DNA of 5,409 bases, from assembly GCA_050698355.1 (NCBI GenBank), contig JBOHBN010000272.1:1-5409 (forward strand), given 5' to 3'. How positions within the stretch are numbered: the first letter of the stretch is position 1; each line of letters starts with the position of its first letter. Below are positions 1 to 4,004 of this stretch, one piece after another. Source of the DNA: JBOHBN01 sp050698355. Lineage in GTDB: Bacteria; Actinomycetota; Actinomycetes; Streptosporangiales; WHST01. The position numbers were made by a program, and so were the translations under genes. The notes under the pieces are model-generated. The model was given only the letters and a program-made list of their open reading frames with translations. It was not told the DNA's origin and searched no databases.

Positions 1-26
1 CGCCTACCGCGCACTCGCGGTAGGCG
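1..26 (-). terminator. Hairpin terminator after the Pro/Ser/Thr-tailed secreted protein gene
   Basis: A perfect 10-bp inverted repeat (CGCCTACCGC at 1-10, its complement at 17-26) surrounds a 6-nt loop. It begins 65 nt past the stop codon of the minus-strand gene ending at 91, so it most likely ends that transcript. There is no clear U-tract within the window, which is common for actinobacterial hairpin terminators. A second, smaller inverted repeat (CGGCGC at 43-48, GCGCCG at 51-56) lies between the stop and this hairpin. The window edge cuts off whatever is further left, so a bidirectional role for a convergent gene cannot be excluded. Confidence 0.65.
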
Positions 27-90
27 CCCGCAACACGTTCCTCGGCGCAAGCGCCGCGGGTGTTTCTTCGTACGGAGCCGATCGGCCTAC

Positions 91-840
91 TCAGCCGGTG
101 ACGGGCGCGTTGGTCTCGACCGGGGTCGGCTGCGGCGCGTTGTCAGTCTCCGACGGTGAAGGGTTGCTGGTGCTCGGGGTGCTCTCCGACGGCGTCGGGT
201 TGCTCGTACTCGGGGTGCTCTCCGACGGTGAAGGGTTGCTGGTGCTCGGGGTGCTCTCCGACGGCGTCGGGTTGCTCGGCTCGGTGGGGTTCGGGCCGTC
301 GTTGTTCTGAGTCGTGTCCTGGTCGCAGGACTCGACCAGCGTGGCGCTGTTGCCGTCCGAGCCGATACCGATGATGCCGGTGACATCGTCGACCGGAACC
401 TGCACGCCGACGCCGTTGACCGGCACGTTGTTGTTGCACACCTGGAACGGGCCGACGTTGTTGTCGCTGACCTCGATGAGCCCACCGTCGTCGTCGACGC
501 GGTACCAGTGCTTGCTGGTCTTCCCATCGTTATTCTGGGTGGTGTCCTGGTCGCAGTTGTGCACCTGGGTGGTCCAGTTGCCGTCCGAGCCGATGCCCAG
601 CACGCCGACGATGTCGGAGAGCGGCACCTGACCACCGACGACGTTGACCGGCACGTTGTTGTGGCACACCTGGAACGGGCCGACGTTGTTGTCGGAGATC
701 TTCACCAGGCTGCCGTTGTCCTCGACGGCGTACCAGCGCTTGTGGTGGTCGTCGACCGCGGCGTTGGCGGCGGATGCGAAGCCGAACGTGCCGAGGGCGG
801 CGAGAGCCGCGCCGGCCGCGAGCTTGTGCAGTACAGCCAT
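91..840 (-). CDS. Secreted two-domain Cys-repeat protein with Pro/Ser/Thr-rich repetitive tail, function unknown
   Basis: This encodes a 249-residue exported protein that I cannot assign to a characterised family. Residues 1-27 form a Sec-type signal peptide (basic start, Ala/Leu core, cleavage expected after ANA at 25-27). Two tandem copies of a 76-residue unit follow (about 31-106 and 107-182). Each starts with a WY-x-V-(E/D)-D aromatic/acidic stretch, continues with SDNNVGPFQVC and NNVPVN, then a hydrophobic Gly-rich strand (IVGVLGIGSDGN or VTGIIGIGSDGN), and ends C-DQDTTQNNDG. Cysteines 59/96 and 135/172 are each 37 apart, suggesting one disulfide per unit. Residues 183-249 are a low-complexity Pro/Ser/Thr tail ending APVTG, with no membrane anchor after it. 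The ATG at 840 is preferred because it puts the signal peptide at the N terminus and matches the paralogue at 1045-1641; an in-frame ATG at 942 would bury it. A surface or matrix role, loosely like chaplins or rodlins, is only a guess. Confidence 0.88.
   Translation of the reverse strand: MAVLHKLAAGAALAALGTFGFASAANAAVDDHHKRWYAVEDNGSLVKISDNNVGPFQVCHNNVPVNVVGGQVPLSDIVGVLGIGSDGNWTTQVHNCDQDTTQNNDGKTSKHWYRVDDDGGLIEVSDNNVGPFQVCNNNVPVNGVGVQVPVDDVTGIIGIGSDGNSATLVESCDQDTTQNNDGPNPTEPSNPTPSESTPSTSNPSPSESTPSTSNPTPSESTPSTSNPSPSETDNAPQPTPVETNAPVTG
148..273 (-). repeat. 36-bp tandem repeat (72-bp higher order) encoding the 12-residue Pro/Ser/Thr tail repeat
   Basis: In-frame tandem repeat of 36 bp, three full copies plus a half. 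The protein units alternate between NPTPSESTPSTS and NPSPSESTPSTS (residues 190-231). The blocks 148-183 and 220-255 are identical at the DNA level and are separated by a variant unit (184-219), so the array has a 72-bp higher-order period. Copy-number changes would keep the reading frame. The tail is probably an extended, possibly O-glycosylated spacer. Confidence 0.9.
295..750 (-). repeat. Tandem duplication of the 76-residue C-x36-C domain in the tailed paralogue
   Basis: Residues 31-106 (nt 523-750) and 107-182 (nt 295-522) align with no gap at a 76-residue offset: WY 36/112, C59/C135, C96/C172, and the closing DQDTTQNNDG at 97 and 173. The first copy carries LSDIVGVLGIGSDGNW and the second VDDVTGIIGIGSDGNS in the hydrophobic segment. 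Confidence 0.9.
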
Positions 841-848
841 CTCTTTCG

Positions 849-878
849 TAATCCTCTCGGGGCGAGGTAGGGGCGAAT
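849..878 (-). promoter_or_regulatory. Conserved leader with ribosome binding site of the tailed secreted protein gene
   Basis: Read on the minus strand, this leader holds ATTCGCCC, then ACC, then GCCCCGAGAGGATTA just before the start at 840. The same blocks occur before the paralogous gene (1649-1674) with a 4-nt length difference. GAGAGG is the likely Shine-Dalgarno core at about 12 nt from the ATG. A second purine run, GAAAGAG, directly abuts the ATG. I see no convincing -10/-35 pair between 879 and 957, so the promoter of this gene is not located, and read-through from the upstream paralogue is possible. Confidence 0.55.
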
Positions 879-957
879 CCGTTGGCCGCCACCGTCGCCG
901 GACCAGCTGATGACCCGACGGCTGGGGGGCGTGTCGCTGCATGGGGGACGACGCGCA

Positions 958-1000
958 CCGGCACCGAGACCCTTCCGGGAGGGAAGAGCCCCGGTGCCGG
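958..1000 (-). terminator. Long two-part hairpin between the two secreted-protein genes
   Basis: On the minus strand a 9-bp outer stem (CCGGCACCG, 1000-992, with its complement at 966-958) encloses a 3x3 internal loop and an inner stem of CTCTTCC with GGAAGGG (one G-U pair) around a 5-nt loop. It starts 45 nt after the stop of the gene ending at 1045. A smaller hairpin (CCGGCA 1017-1022, TGCCGG 1028-1033) lies between stop and main hairpin. It probably ends or attenuates transcription between the paralogues. No U-tract follows. Confidence 0.7.
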
Positions 1001-1044
1001 GCGTTGCTTCCAGGTACCGGCAGCTAGTGCCGGCGGTCACTGCC

Positions 1045-1641
1045 TCAGTTGTCCTGAGCGGTGTCCTGGCTGCAGTTGTTCAGCAGGTTGGCGGTGTTGC
1101 CGTCCGAACCGATGCCGATGATGCCGGTGACATCGTCGACCGGAACCTGGCCACCGACAACGTTGACCGGCACGTTGTTGTCACAACCCTGCACCGGGCC
1201 GACGTTGTTCTCGTCAACCGCGACAAGACCACCGTCGTCGCCAACGCGGTACCAGTGTTCACTGCCCGGGTCGGCACGCCACTCGTCACCGTTGTTCTGC
1301 GCCGTCGTCTGGTCGCAGTTGTGCACCTGGGTGGCCCAGTTGCCGTCGGAGCCGATTCCCAGCACGCCGACGATGTCGGAGATCGGGACCTGCCCGCCAA
1401 CGACGTTGACCGGCACGTTGTTGTGGCAAGCCTGGAACGGGCCGACGTTGTTGTCGGAGAGCGACACCAGGCCGCCGTCGTCGCCGACGCCGTACCACTG
1501 CATGTGGTGCTCGTTCTGGCCGCTCAGGCTGTTCAGGCCATTCAGGCCATCGGTGACCGACGCGTTCGCGGCCGATGCGAAGCCCAGGGTGGCGAACGCC
1601 GCGACAGCTGCGCCAGCAGCGAGCCTACGAAGTACAGCCAT
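1045..1641 (-). CDS. Secreted two-domain Cys-repeat protein without tail, function unknown
   Basis: This 198-residue exported protein is the close paralogue of the product of 91-840, and I do not recognise its function. Residues 1-27 are a signal peptide nearly identical to that of its neighbour, with cleavage expected after ANA. A linker with a GLNGLNSL stretch (32-39) follows. Two copies of the C-x36-C domain then occur: about 44-117 with C72 and C109, and about 129-198 with C153 and C190. A longer, Asp/Trp-containing linker (around 118-128) separates them. It ends directly after the second domain at SQDTAQDN and lacks the Pro/Ser/Thr tail. The first domain is almost identical to the first domain of the neighbour over SDNNVGPFQ through VHNCDQ. 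The start is taken as the ATG at 1641; an in-frame TTG at 1647, better spaced from GAGAGG, would add two residues (MS). Likely a small surface or matrix protein, but that is inference. Confidence 0.88.
   Translation of the reverse strand: MAVLRRLAAGAAVAAFATLGFASAANASVTDGLNGLNSLSGQNEHHMQWYGVGDDGGLVSLSDNNVGPFQACHNNVPVNVVGGQVPISDIVGVLGIGSDGNWATQVHNCDQTTAQNNGDEWRADPGSEHWYRVGDDGGLVAVDENNVGPVQGCDNNVPVNVVGGQVPVDDVTGIIGIGSDGNTANLLNNCSQDTAQDN
1048..1512 (-). repeat. Tandem duplication of the C-x36-C domain in the untailed paralogue
   Basis: The two domains align at an 81-residue offset (W49/W130, C72/C153, C109/C190). The offset is 5 residues longer than in the neighbour because of the inter-domain linker. 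Conserved blocks are WY-x-V-x-DDGGLV, NNVGP, NNVPVNVVGGQVP and GIGSDGN. Confidence 0.88.
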
Positions 1642-1648
1642 ACTCAAC

Positions 1649-1674
1649 TAATCCTCTCGGGGCGGTGGGCGAAT
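1649..1674 (-). promoter_or_regulatory. Conserved leader with ribosome binding site of the untailed secreted protein gene
   Basis: On the minus strand this reads ATTCGCCC, ACC, GCCCCGAGAGGATTA, matching the leader of the paralogue at 849-878. GAGAGG lies 11 nt before the ATG at 1641 and 5 nt before the alternative TTG at 1647. Confidence 0.55.
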
Positions 1675-1695
1675 GTTTCCTTGCGATCACGGAAT

Positions 1696-1743
1696 GTATC
1701 AGACCGAGCACGGAACGCAAGCAAGGGTGTTGATTCCTTGCTT
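1696..1743 (-). promoter_or_regulatory. Candidate promoter with overlapping 8-bp dyad, upstream of the untailed secreted protein gene
   Basis: On the minus strand TTGCTT (1724-1719) and TGATAC (1701-1696) are separated by 17 nt, a reasonable sigma-70-type pair that would give a leader of about 50 nt. The -35 hexamer is inside one arm of a perfect 8-bp inverted repeat (AAGCAAGG 1719-1726, CCTTGCTT 1736-1743, 9-nt spacer). A regulator bound to this dyad would be well placed to block or recruit RNA polymerase. A rival -10-like stretch (TATACAT on the minus strand, near 1767-1773) lies further upstream. Confidence 0.4.
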
Positions 1744-1888
1744 TTCGTGTCGGATCGGTCACCCATATGTATAGCACACGCTGTGTGAGCTAATCTGTAC
1801 GATGCGTAATCCCATGGGGGATTGGCGAATCCGGCACCGCGCTCCCTGCGGGCCACTGGCCCAACGGGGGGCGCGGGGTCGCGCCACT
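1744..1888. other. Non-coding spacer with several small inverted repeats
   Basis: No credible gene is seen here. The left half is AT-rich for this genome. It holds an imperfect dyad CACAC/GTGTG (1775-1787) and an inverted repeat AATCCC/GGGATT (1808-1823, 4-nt loop). The right half is very GC-rich, with GGGCC/GGCCC (1850-1862) and GGCGCG/CGCGCC (1870-1885, loop GGGT). These lie between the end of the dehydrogenase gene and the promoter of the untailed secreted protein gene, so they may help insulate the two transcripts. Confidence 0.5.
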
Positions 1889-1916
1889 CGAGTCATCCCC
1901 TGCGGGGCGCGACTCG
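1889..1916 (-). terminator. Hairpin after the dehydrogenase gene
   Basis: CGAGTC (1889-1894) pairs with GACTCG (1911-1916), and CCCC (1897-1900) with GGGG (1904-1907), around a 3-nt loop with a small internal loop. It starts 56 nt after the stop of the minus-strand gene ending at 1972 and probably terminates it. There is no U-tract on the minus strand. Confidence 0.6.
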
Positions 1917-1971
1917 TTACCGCGTGCTGGATAACTATCTGCTGACCATGCGGTTACGGGGTGTCAGGAGA

Positions 1972-2979
1972 CTAGAGGTTCGACCCCTCGCCAGGCGAAG
2001 GTTGCAGGACCACCCGCACACCGGACGGTGCCGGCGCCGTCCACGCGTCAGCCACCTCGGAGAGCGACCGGACCTGCGTGTCCACCGTCACCGACCCGTC
2101 GACCAGCATCGCGAACAGCGCCGGCAGGACCTCGGTCATGATCCGGCCGAACGCCTCGCGGGGGACGCTGCCGCCGCCCTGTCCGAGCAGCTCGATGCCG
2201 GTGCTGCGCAACACACCGGCGGGAAGCTCCAGCGTCGGCCCGGCCATCTCACCTATCTGTACGTACCTGGTGCGGTGGAACTCAGCCGCGAGGTCGTCGC
2301 CACCGAGCGCCCGCAGCGCCTGTTCGGCCGGCGGTCCCCACAGGTAGTCCAGGACGAGGTCGAACGGCCGCTCATCGTGGAGGCGGCGGACTTCCGGCTC
2401 GATCCCGCCCGCCGGCGCTCGGTCGATGCGGATGGTGGCATCGGCGCCGAGCCCGGCCAGCCGGTCCAGCCGCTCGACGTTACGGCCCGCCACCACGACC
2501 CGCTCGGCACCGAACCTGCGCTTCGCCAGCTGCGCCGCGAGCGCACCCGTCACCCCGGTACCGCCGAGTACCAGAACCGACTGCCCCGGCTGGATCCGTC
2601 CCGCGTACTCGAGCGCGAACCACGCCGAGATCGCGGCGTTGGGCAGCGCCGCGGCGAGGGGGTCGCTGATCTCGGCGGGCAGCTCGACCGACCAGTCCGG
2701 GTTCACCAGCATCCGCTCGGCCATGGCGCCACCCGGCGGGGTCGCCGCGGCATACACGCGGCGGCCGTCCGGCAGCACCGCCACCGCATCCAGTCCGATG
2801 AGACCGGGCAGCGCGAGCTGCCGGCTGCCGTAGTGCGACCCCGCGACCAGCGCGCGCTCGATGTTCTTCACCGCCGCCGCGCGCACCTCGGCCACGACCA
2901 TCCCGTCGCCCGGCACCGGATCGTCGACCTCCTCGTACGCAGGTACCGTGCCCAGCCGCTCCACCACCGCTGCCTTCAA
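1972..2979 (-). CDS. Zinc-free medium-chain dehydrogenase/reductase, quinone oxidoreductase-like
   Basis: This is a 335-residue cytoplasmic oxidoreductase of the medium-chain dehydrogenase/reductase superfamily, close in form to NADPH:quinone oxidoreductases and zinc-less alcohol-dehydrogenase-like proteins. The N terminus MKAAVVERLG and the acidic PVPGDGMVVAEV segment fit the GroES-like domain. The Rossmann fold lies at about 134-165, with VLVLGGTGVTGALAAQLA as the nucleotide-binding loop (GGTGVTG, 139-145) and VVVAGRN after the second strand; the Arg suggests NADPH. The GHE and four-Cys zinc signatures of true alcohol dehydrogenases are absent. Length is normal for the family. I chose the TTG at 2979 because it begins the canonical MKAAVV sequence and has GGGGAGGG 4 nt upstream; the in-frame ATG at 3063 would overlap the divergent MarR gene and add 28 unrelated residues. 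The substrate is not known. Divergence from a MarR gene suggests induction by a small electrophile, quinone or aromatic compound. Confidence 0.9.
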   Translation of the reverse strand: MKAAVVERLGTVPAYEEVDDPVPGDGMVVAEVRAAAVKNIERALVAGSHYGSRQLALPGLIGLDAVAVLPDGRRVYAAATPPGGAMAERMLVNPDWSVELPAEISDPLAAALPNAAISAWFALEYAGRIQPGQSVLVLGGTGVTGALAAQLAKRRFGAERVVVAGRNVERLDRLAGLGADATIRIDRAPAGGIEPEVRRLHDERPFDLVLDYLWGPPAEQALRALGGDDLAAEFHRTRYVQIGEMAGPTLELPAGVLRSTGIELLGQGGGSVPREAFGRIMTEVLPALFAMLVDGSVTVDTQVRSLSEVADAWTAPAPSGVRVVLQPSPGEGSNL

Positions 2980-2983
2980 CGTG

Positions 2984-2991
2984 CCCTCCCC
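2984..2991 (-). promoter_or_regulatory. Ribosome binding site that fixes a TTG start
   Basis: GGGGAGGG on the minus strand sits 4 nt before the TTG at 2979-2977. It is the strongest purine-rich site near the start of the dehydrogenase gene and is the main reason for choosing TTG. Confidence 0.75.
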
Positions 2992-3031
2992 GATCAGTTT
3001 GGTTTCCAACGAAACAATATGCCTGGGGCAC
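2992..3031. promoter_or_regulatory. Divergent promoter region with candidate MarR operator
   Basis: The dehydrogenase and MarR coding regions are 65 bp apart, and this AT-richer stretch is between them. It holds the dyad GTTTC-CAAC-GAAAC (3002-3015), partly extended by flanking TTG and CAA. On the plus strand CAATAT (3015-3020) could serve as a -10 box for the regulator. Autoregulating MarR repressors typically bind such a dyad and control both directions. The exact operator and promoters are inferred. Confidence 0.45.
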
Positions 3032-3044
3032 TGCGGAAGGCAAG

Positions 3045-3566
3045 ATGGTTTCTGTGCAAACAAAAGGTGAGGCGATCGGCGAGATCGAGGCGCTGGTCGC
3101 CCAGGTGACCGCCCGCTTCGCCGCCGAGGACGATGCCGAGCAGCAGTGGCTGGTCGACCAATGCGGTCCGGAGGCGGCCGGCGTGGTGTCTCGGATGAGC
3201 GTGCATGCGCTCCACCTGCTGGACGCGGTCCCGGTGGAAGGGTCGGTCAACATCGTCGGGCTGTCCCGCGCGACGGGAGTTCCCAAGGGGACCGTGTCGA
3301 AGACCGTCCGCCGCCTCATCGCGGATGGAGCCGTCACCCGGCACCGGCTCCCGGACAACCGCAAGGAGGTCCACCTCCGCCTGACCGCGACCGGCGCGGA
3401 GATCCGCCGCGCCCACCAGAGCCTGCACGAGGAGATGGGCCACGGACTGCACGCGTTCCTCGAGCGGTACGAGGACGCGGAACTCGCGGTCATTGCCAGA
3501 GTGCTCGGCGACCTCACGCGGATGCCACGCGAGGGCCTGCGCTTCCGCCCTGACCTGCTCGACTAA
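3045..3566 (+). CDS. MarR-family winged-helix transcriptional regulator
   Basis: The 173-residue product is a MarR-type regulator, which acts as a homodimer and usually represses a divergent gene until a ligand or oxidant releases it. The N-terminal helices (about 8-60) would form much of the dimer interface. A helix-turn-helix spans about 68-97, with LSRATGVPKGTVSKTVRRL as helix-turn-recognition helix. The wing follows with RLPDNRKEVHLRLTATG (101-117), the D-x-R and L-T signature of the family. The C-terminal helices (118-160) complete the dimer region. There is a single cysteine (C40), so two-cysteine redox sensing within one subunit is not possible. The ATG at 3045 has GGAAGG 4 nt upstream. 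Its likely target is the divergent dehydrogenase gene (1972-2979) and itself. Family assignment is firm; ligand and target are inferred. Confidence 0.9.
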   Translation: MVSVQTKGEAIGEIEALVAQVTARFAAEDDAEQQWLVDQCGPEAAGVVSRMSVHALHLLDAVPVEGSVNIVGLSRATGVPKGTVSKTVRRLIADGAVTRHRLPDNRKEVHLRLTATGAEIRRAHQSLHEEMGHGLHAFLERYEDAELAVIARVLGDLTRMPREGLRFRPDLLD

Positions 3567-3581
3567 CAGGACGCGCGTACA

Positions 3582-3649
3582 TGATCGTAGGAAGCCCACA
3601 CGTGCTCGGCAACGGGTACGCTTCCCACGATCACCGAGGCAACTCGGTG
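3582..3649. terminator. Nested inverted repeats between the convergent MarR and tRNA-Leu genes
   Basis: Two hairpins can form. The first is a perfect 7-bp stem, CACCGAG (3632-3638) with CTCGGTG (3643-3649), around a 4-nt loop; it begins 17 nt past the 3' end of the minus-strand tRNA. The second pairs TGATCGTAGGAAGC (3582-3595) with GCTTCCCACGATCA (3620-3633) around 24 nt. It has one mismatch on the plus strand, which becomes a G-U pair on the minus strand. They share two bases at the junction. Placed between converging transcripts, they probably act as a bidirectional terminator. Confidence 0.65.
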
Positions 3650-3665
3650 GTTACCTTGCTCTGGG

Positions 3666-3748
3666 TGGGCGAGGGGGGAGTTGAACCCCCACGTCCTCTC
3701 GGACACACGGACCTGAACCGTGCGCGTCTGCCTTTCCGCCACTCGCCC
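3666..3748 (-). tRNA. tRNA-Leu (anticodon CAG)
   Basis: An 83-nt class II tRNA. The acceptor stem is GGGCGAG (5', 3748-3742) with CTCGCCC (3673-3667) and discriminator A at 3666. The D-arm region TGGCGGAAAGGCAGACGCGC is typical of bacterial tRNA-Leu. The anticodon stem CACGG/CCGTG closes the loop TTCAGGT, giving anticodon CAG, which reads CUG, the favoured Leu codon in GC-rich genomes. The long variable arm has a GTCC/GGAC stem with loop GAGA, and the T-arm is GGGGG-TTCAACT-CCCCC. The 3' CCA is not encoded (CCC follows the discriminator), so it must be added after transcription. The gene is convergent with the MarR gene and divergent from fhaA; a tRNA-Leu beside fhaA is, as I recall, also seen in mycobacteria. 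Confidence 0.96.
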
Positions 3749-3760
3749 GGGCGCCTGGGA

Positions 3761-3766
3761 AGGGTA
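3761..3766 (-). promoter_or_regulatory. Possible -10 box of the tRNA-Leu gene
   Basis: TACCCT on the minus strand fits the TAnnnT pattern and ends 12 nt before the mature 5' end, leaving a leader of a few nucleotides. No recognisable -35 hexamer lies 16-19 nt upstream, so this is a weak call. Confidence 0.3.
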
Positions 3767-3778
3767 GCATGCCGCGAC

Positions 3779-3866
3779 GGGCCGGCCCGCGGTGCGTACG
3801 CGGCGCCCGGGACCGTCCCGCACCCCACTGTGGTGGCCACACCACGCGGTGGTCTCCTAGGTGTGG
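3779..3866. other. Hairpin-rich spacer between tRNA-Leu and the fhaA promoter
   Basis: No gene is seen. The stretch holds the 10-bp palindrome GGGCCGGCCC (3779-3788), CCGCG/CGCGG (3787-3803) and CGGGA/TCCCG (3808-3820). A GTGG-rich group follows with three mutually exclusive pairings: GTGGTG/CACCAC (3830-3845, loop GCCA), CCAC/GTGG (3842-3852) and CCACACC/GGTGTGG (3837-3843 with 3860-3866). Confidence 0.45.
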
Positions 3867-3896
3867 ATGACGGCATCCGCGCTGGCCAGACCCCGA

Positions 3897-3902
3897 TATG
3901 AT
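3897..3902 (+). promoter_or_regulatory. -10 box of the fhaA-fhaB-pstP operon
   Basis: TATGAT is a one-base variant of the -10 consensus, in an AT-rich patch within very GC-rich DNA, about 100 nt before the fhaA start. No good -35 hexamer is seen at 16-19 nt, so it may depend on an activator or on a -10-dominated sigma factor. Confidence 0.5.
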
Positions 3903-3913
3903 CGTACGCAAAG

Positions 3914-3949
3914 AGCCGTCGCGGTACCGGTCGAGCGAACCGTACGGCT
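3914..3949 (+). other. Stem-loop in the fhaA leader RNA
   Basis: AGCCGT (3914-3919) pairs with ACGGCT (3944-3949), and CGGT (3922-3925) with ACCG (3939-3942), around a 13-nt loop. It would lie just inside the leader if transcription starts at the TATGAT box. It is followed by 41 nt of unpaired-looking sequence before the ribosome binding site. No U-tract follows, so it is more likely an mRNA-stability or 5'-end structure than an attenuator. Confidence 0.4.
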
Positions 3950-3990
3950 GACGGGCGGGTCGGACAAGGCACCAACGTACGGGCGACGCA

Positions 3991-3999
3991 GGGAGGAGG
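3991..3999 (+). promoter_or_regulatory. Strong ribosome binding site of fhaA
   Basis: GGGAGGAGG lies 5 nt before the ATG at 4005. It decides the start against the longer in-frame extension from 3861. Confidence 0.8.
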
Positions 4000-4004
4000 G
4001 GCCG

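Noticed and set aside
91..105. C-terminal APVTG as a sortase motif
   Set aside because: The stop codon follows directly. There is no hydrophobic segment or basic tail, and continuing the frame past the stop gives no membrane span either.
148..273. 36-bp direct repeats resembling a CRISPR array
   Set aside because: The repeats are contiguous without spacers, are in frame in a secreted-protein gene and encode a Pro/Ser/Thr stalk.
841..942. N-terminal extension of the tailed secreted protein to the ATG at 942
   Set aside because: It would bury the signal peptide 34 residues inside the protein. The paralogue starts at the equivalent of 840, and the conserved leader lies in the extension.
91..1641. 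Naming the paired secreted proteins chaplins or rodlins
   Set aside because: The similarity is limited to general layout and a PVNV motif. Cysteine spacing, length and the WY/DDGG opening differ from the chaplins I know, so no name was assigned.
910..1788. Long open frame on the plus strand opposite the untailed secreted protein gene
   Set aside because: It is a high-GC shadow of the minus-strand gene, which has a signal peptide, conserved repeats and a paralogue. The plus frame shows no domain or export signal.
1974..1990. GAGGTTCGACCCCTC looks like a tRNA T-arm on the plus strand
   Set aside because: No matching acceptor strand, D-arm or anticodon arm lies upstream, and it overlaps the 3' end of the dehydrogenase coding region.
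2980..3063. Longer dehydrogenase from the ATG at 3063
   Set aside because: It would overlap the divergent MarR gene and add a stretch unlike the family. The TTG at 2979 has a strong ribosome binding site and gives the canonical N terminus.
1822..3108. 428-codon open frame on the plus strand across the dehydrogenase gene
   Set aside because: Arg/Pro/His-rich translation typical of antisense to GC-rich coding DNA. The minus strand carries a clear dehydrogenase.
3581..3906. ATGATCGTA occurring at 3581-3589 and 3898-3906 as possible attachment-site repeats flanking the tRNA
   Set aside because: Only nine bases match, the copies do not include the tRNA 3' end, and no integrase or mobile gene lies between or near them.
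3861..4004. Upstream in-frame extension of fhaA from 3861
   Set aside because: It would start before the TATGAT promoter and has no ribosome binding site. The ATG at 4005 has GGGAGGAGG and yields the known FhaA N terminus.
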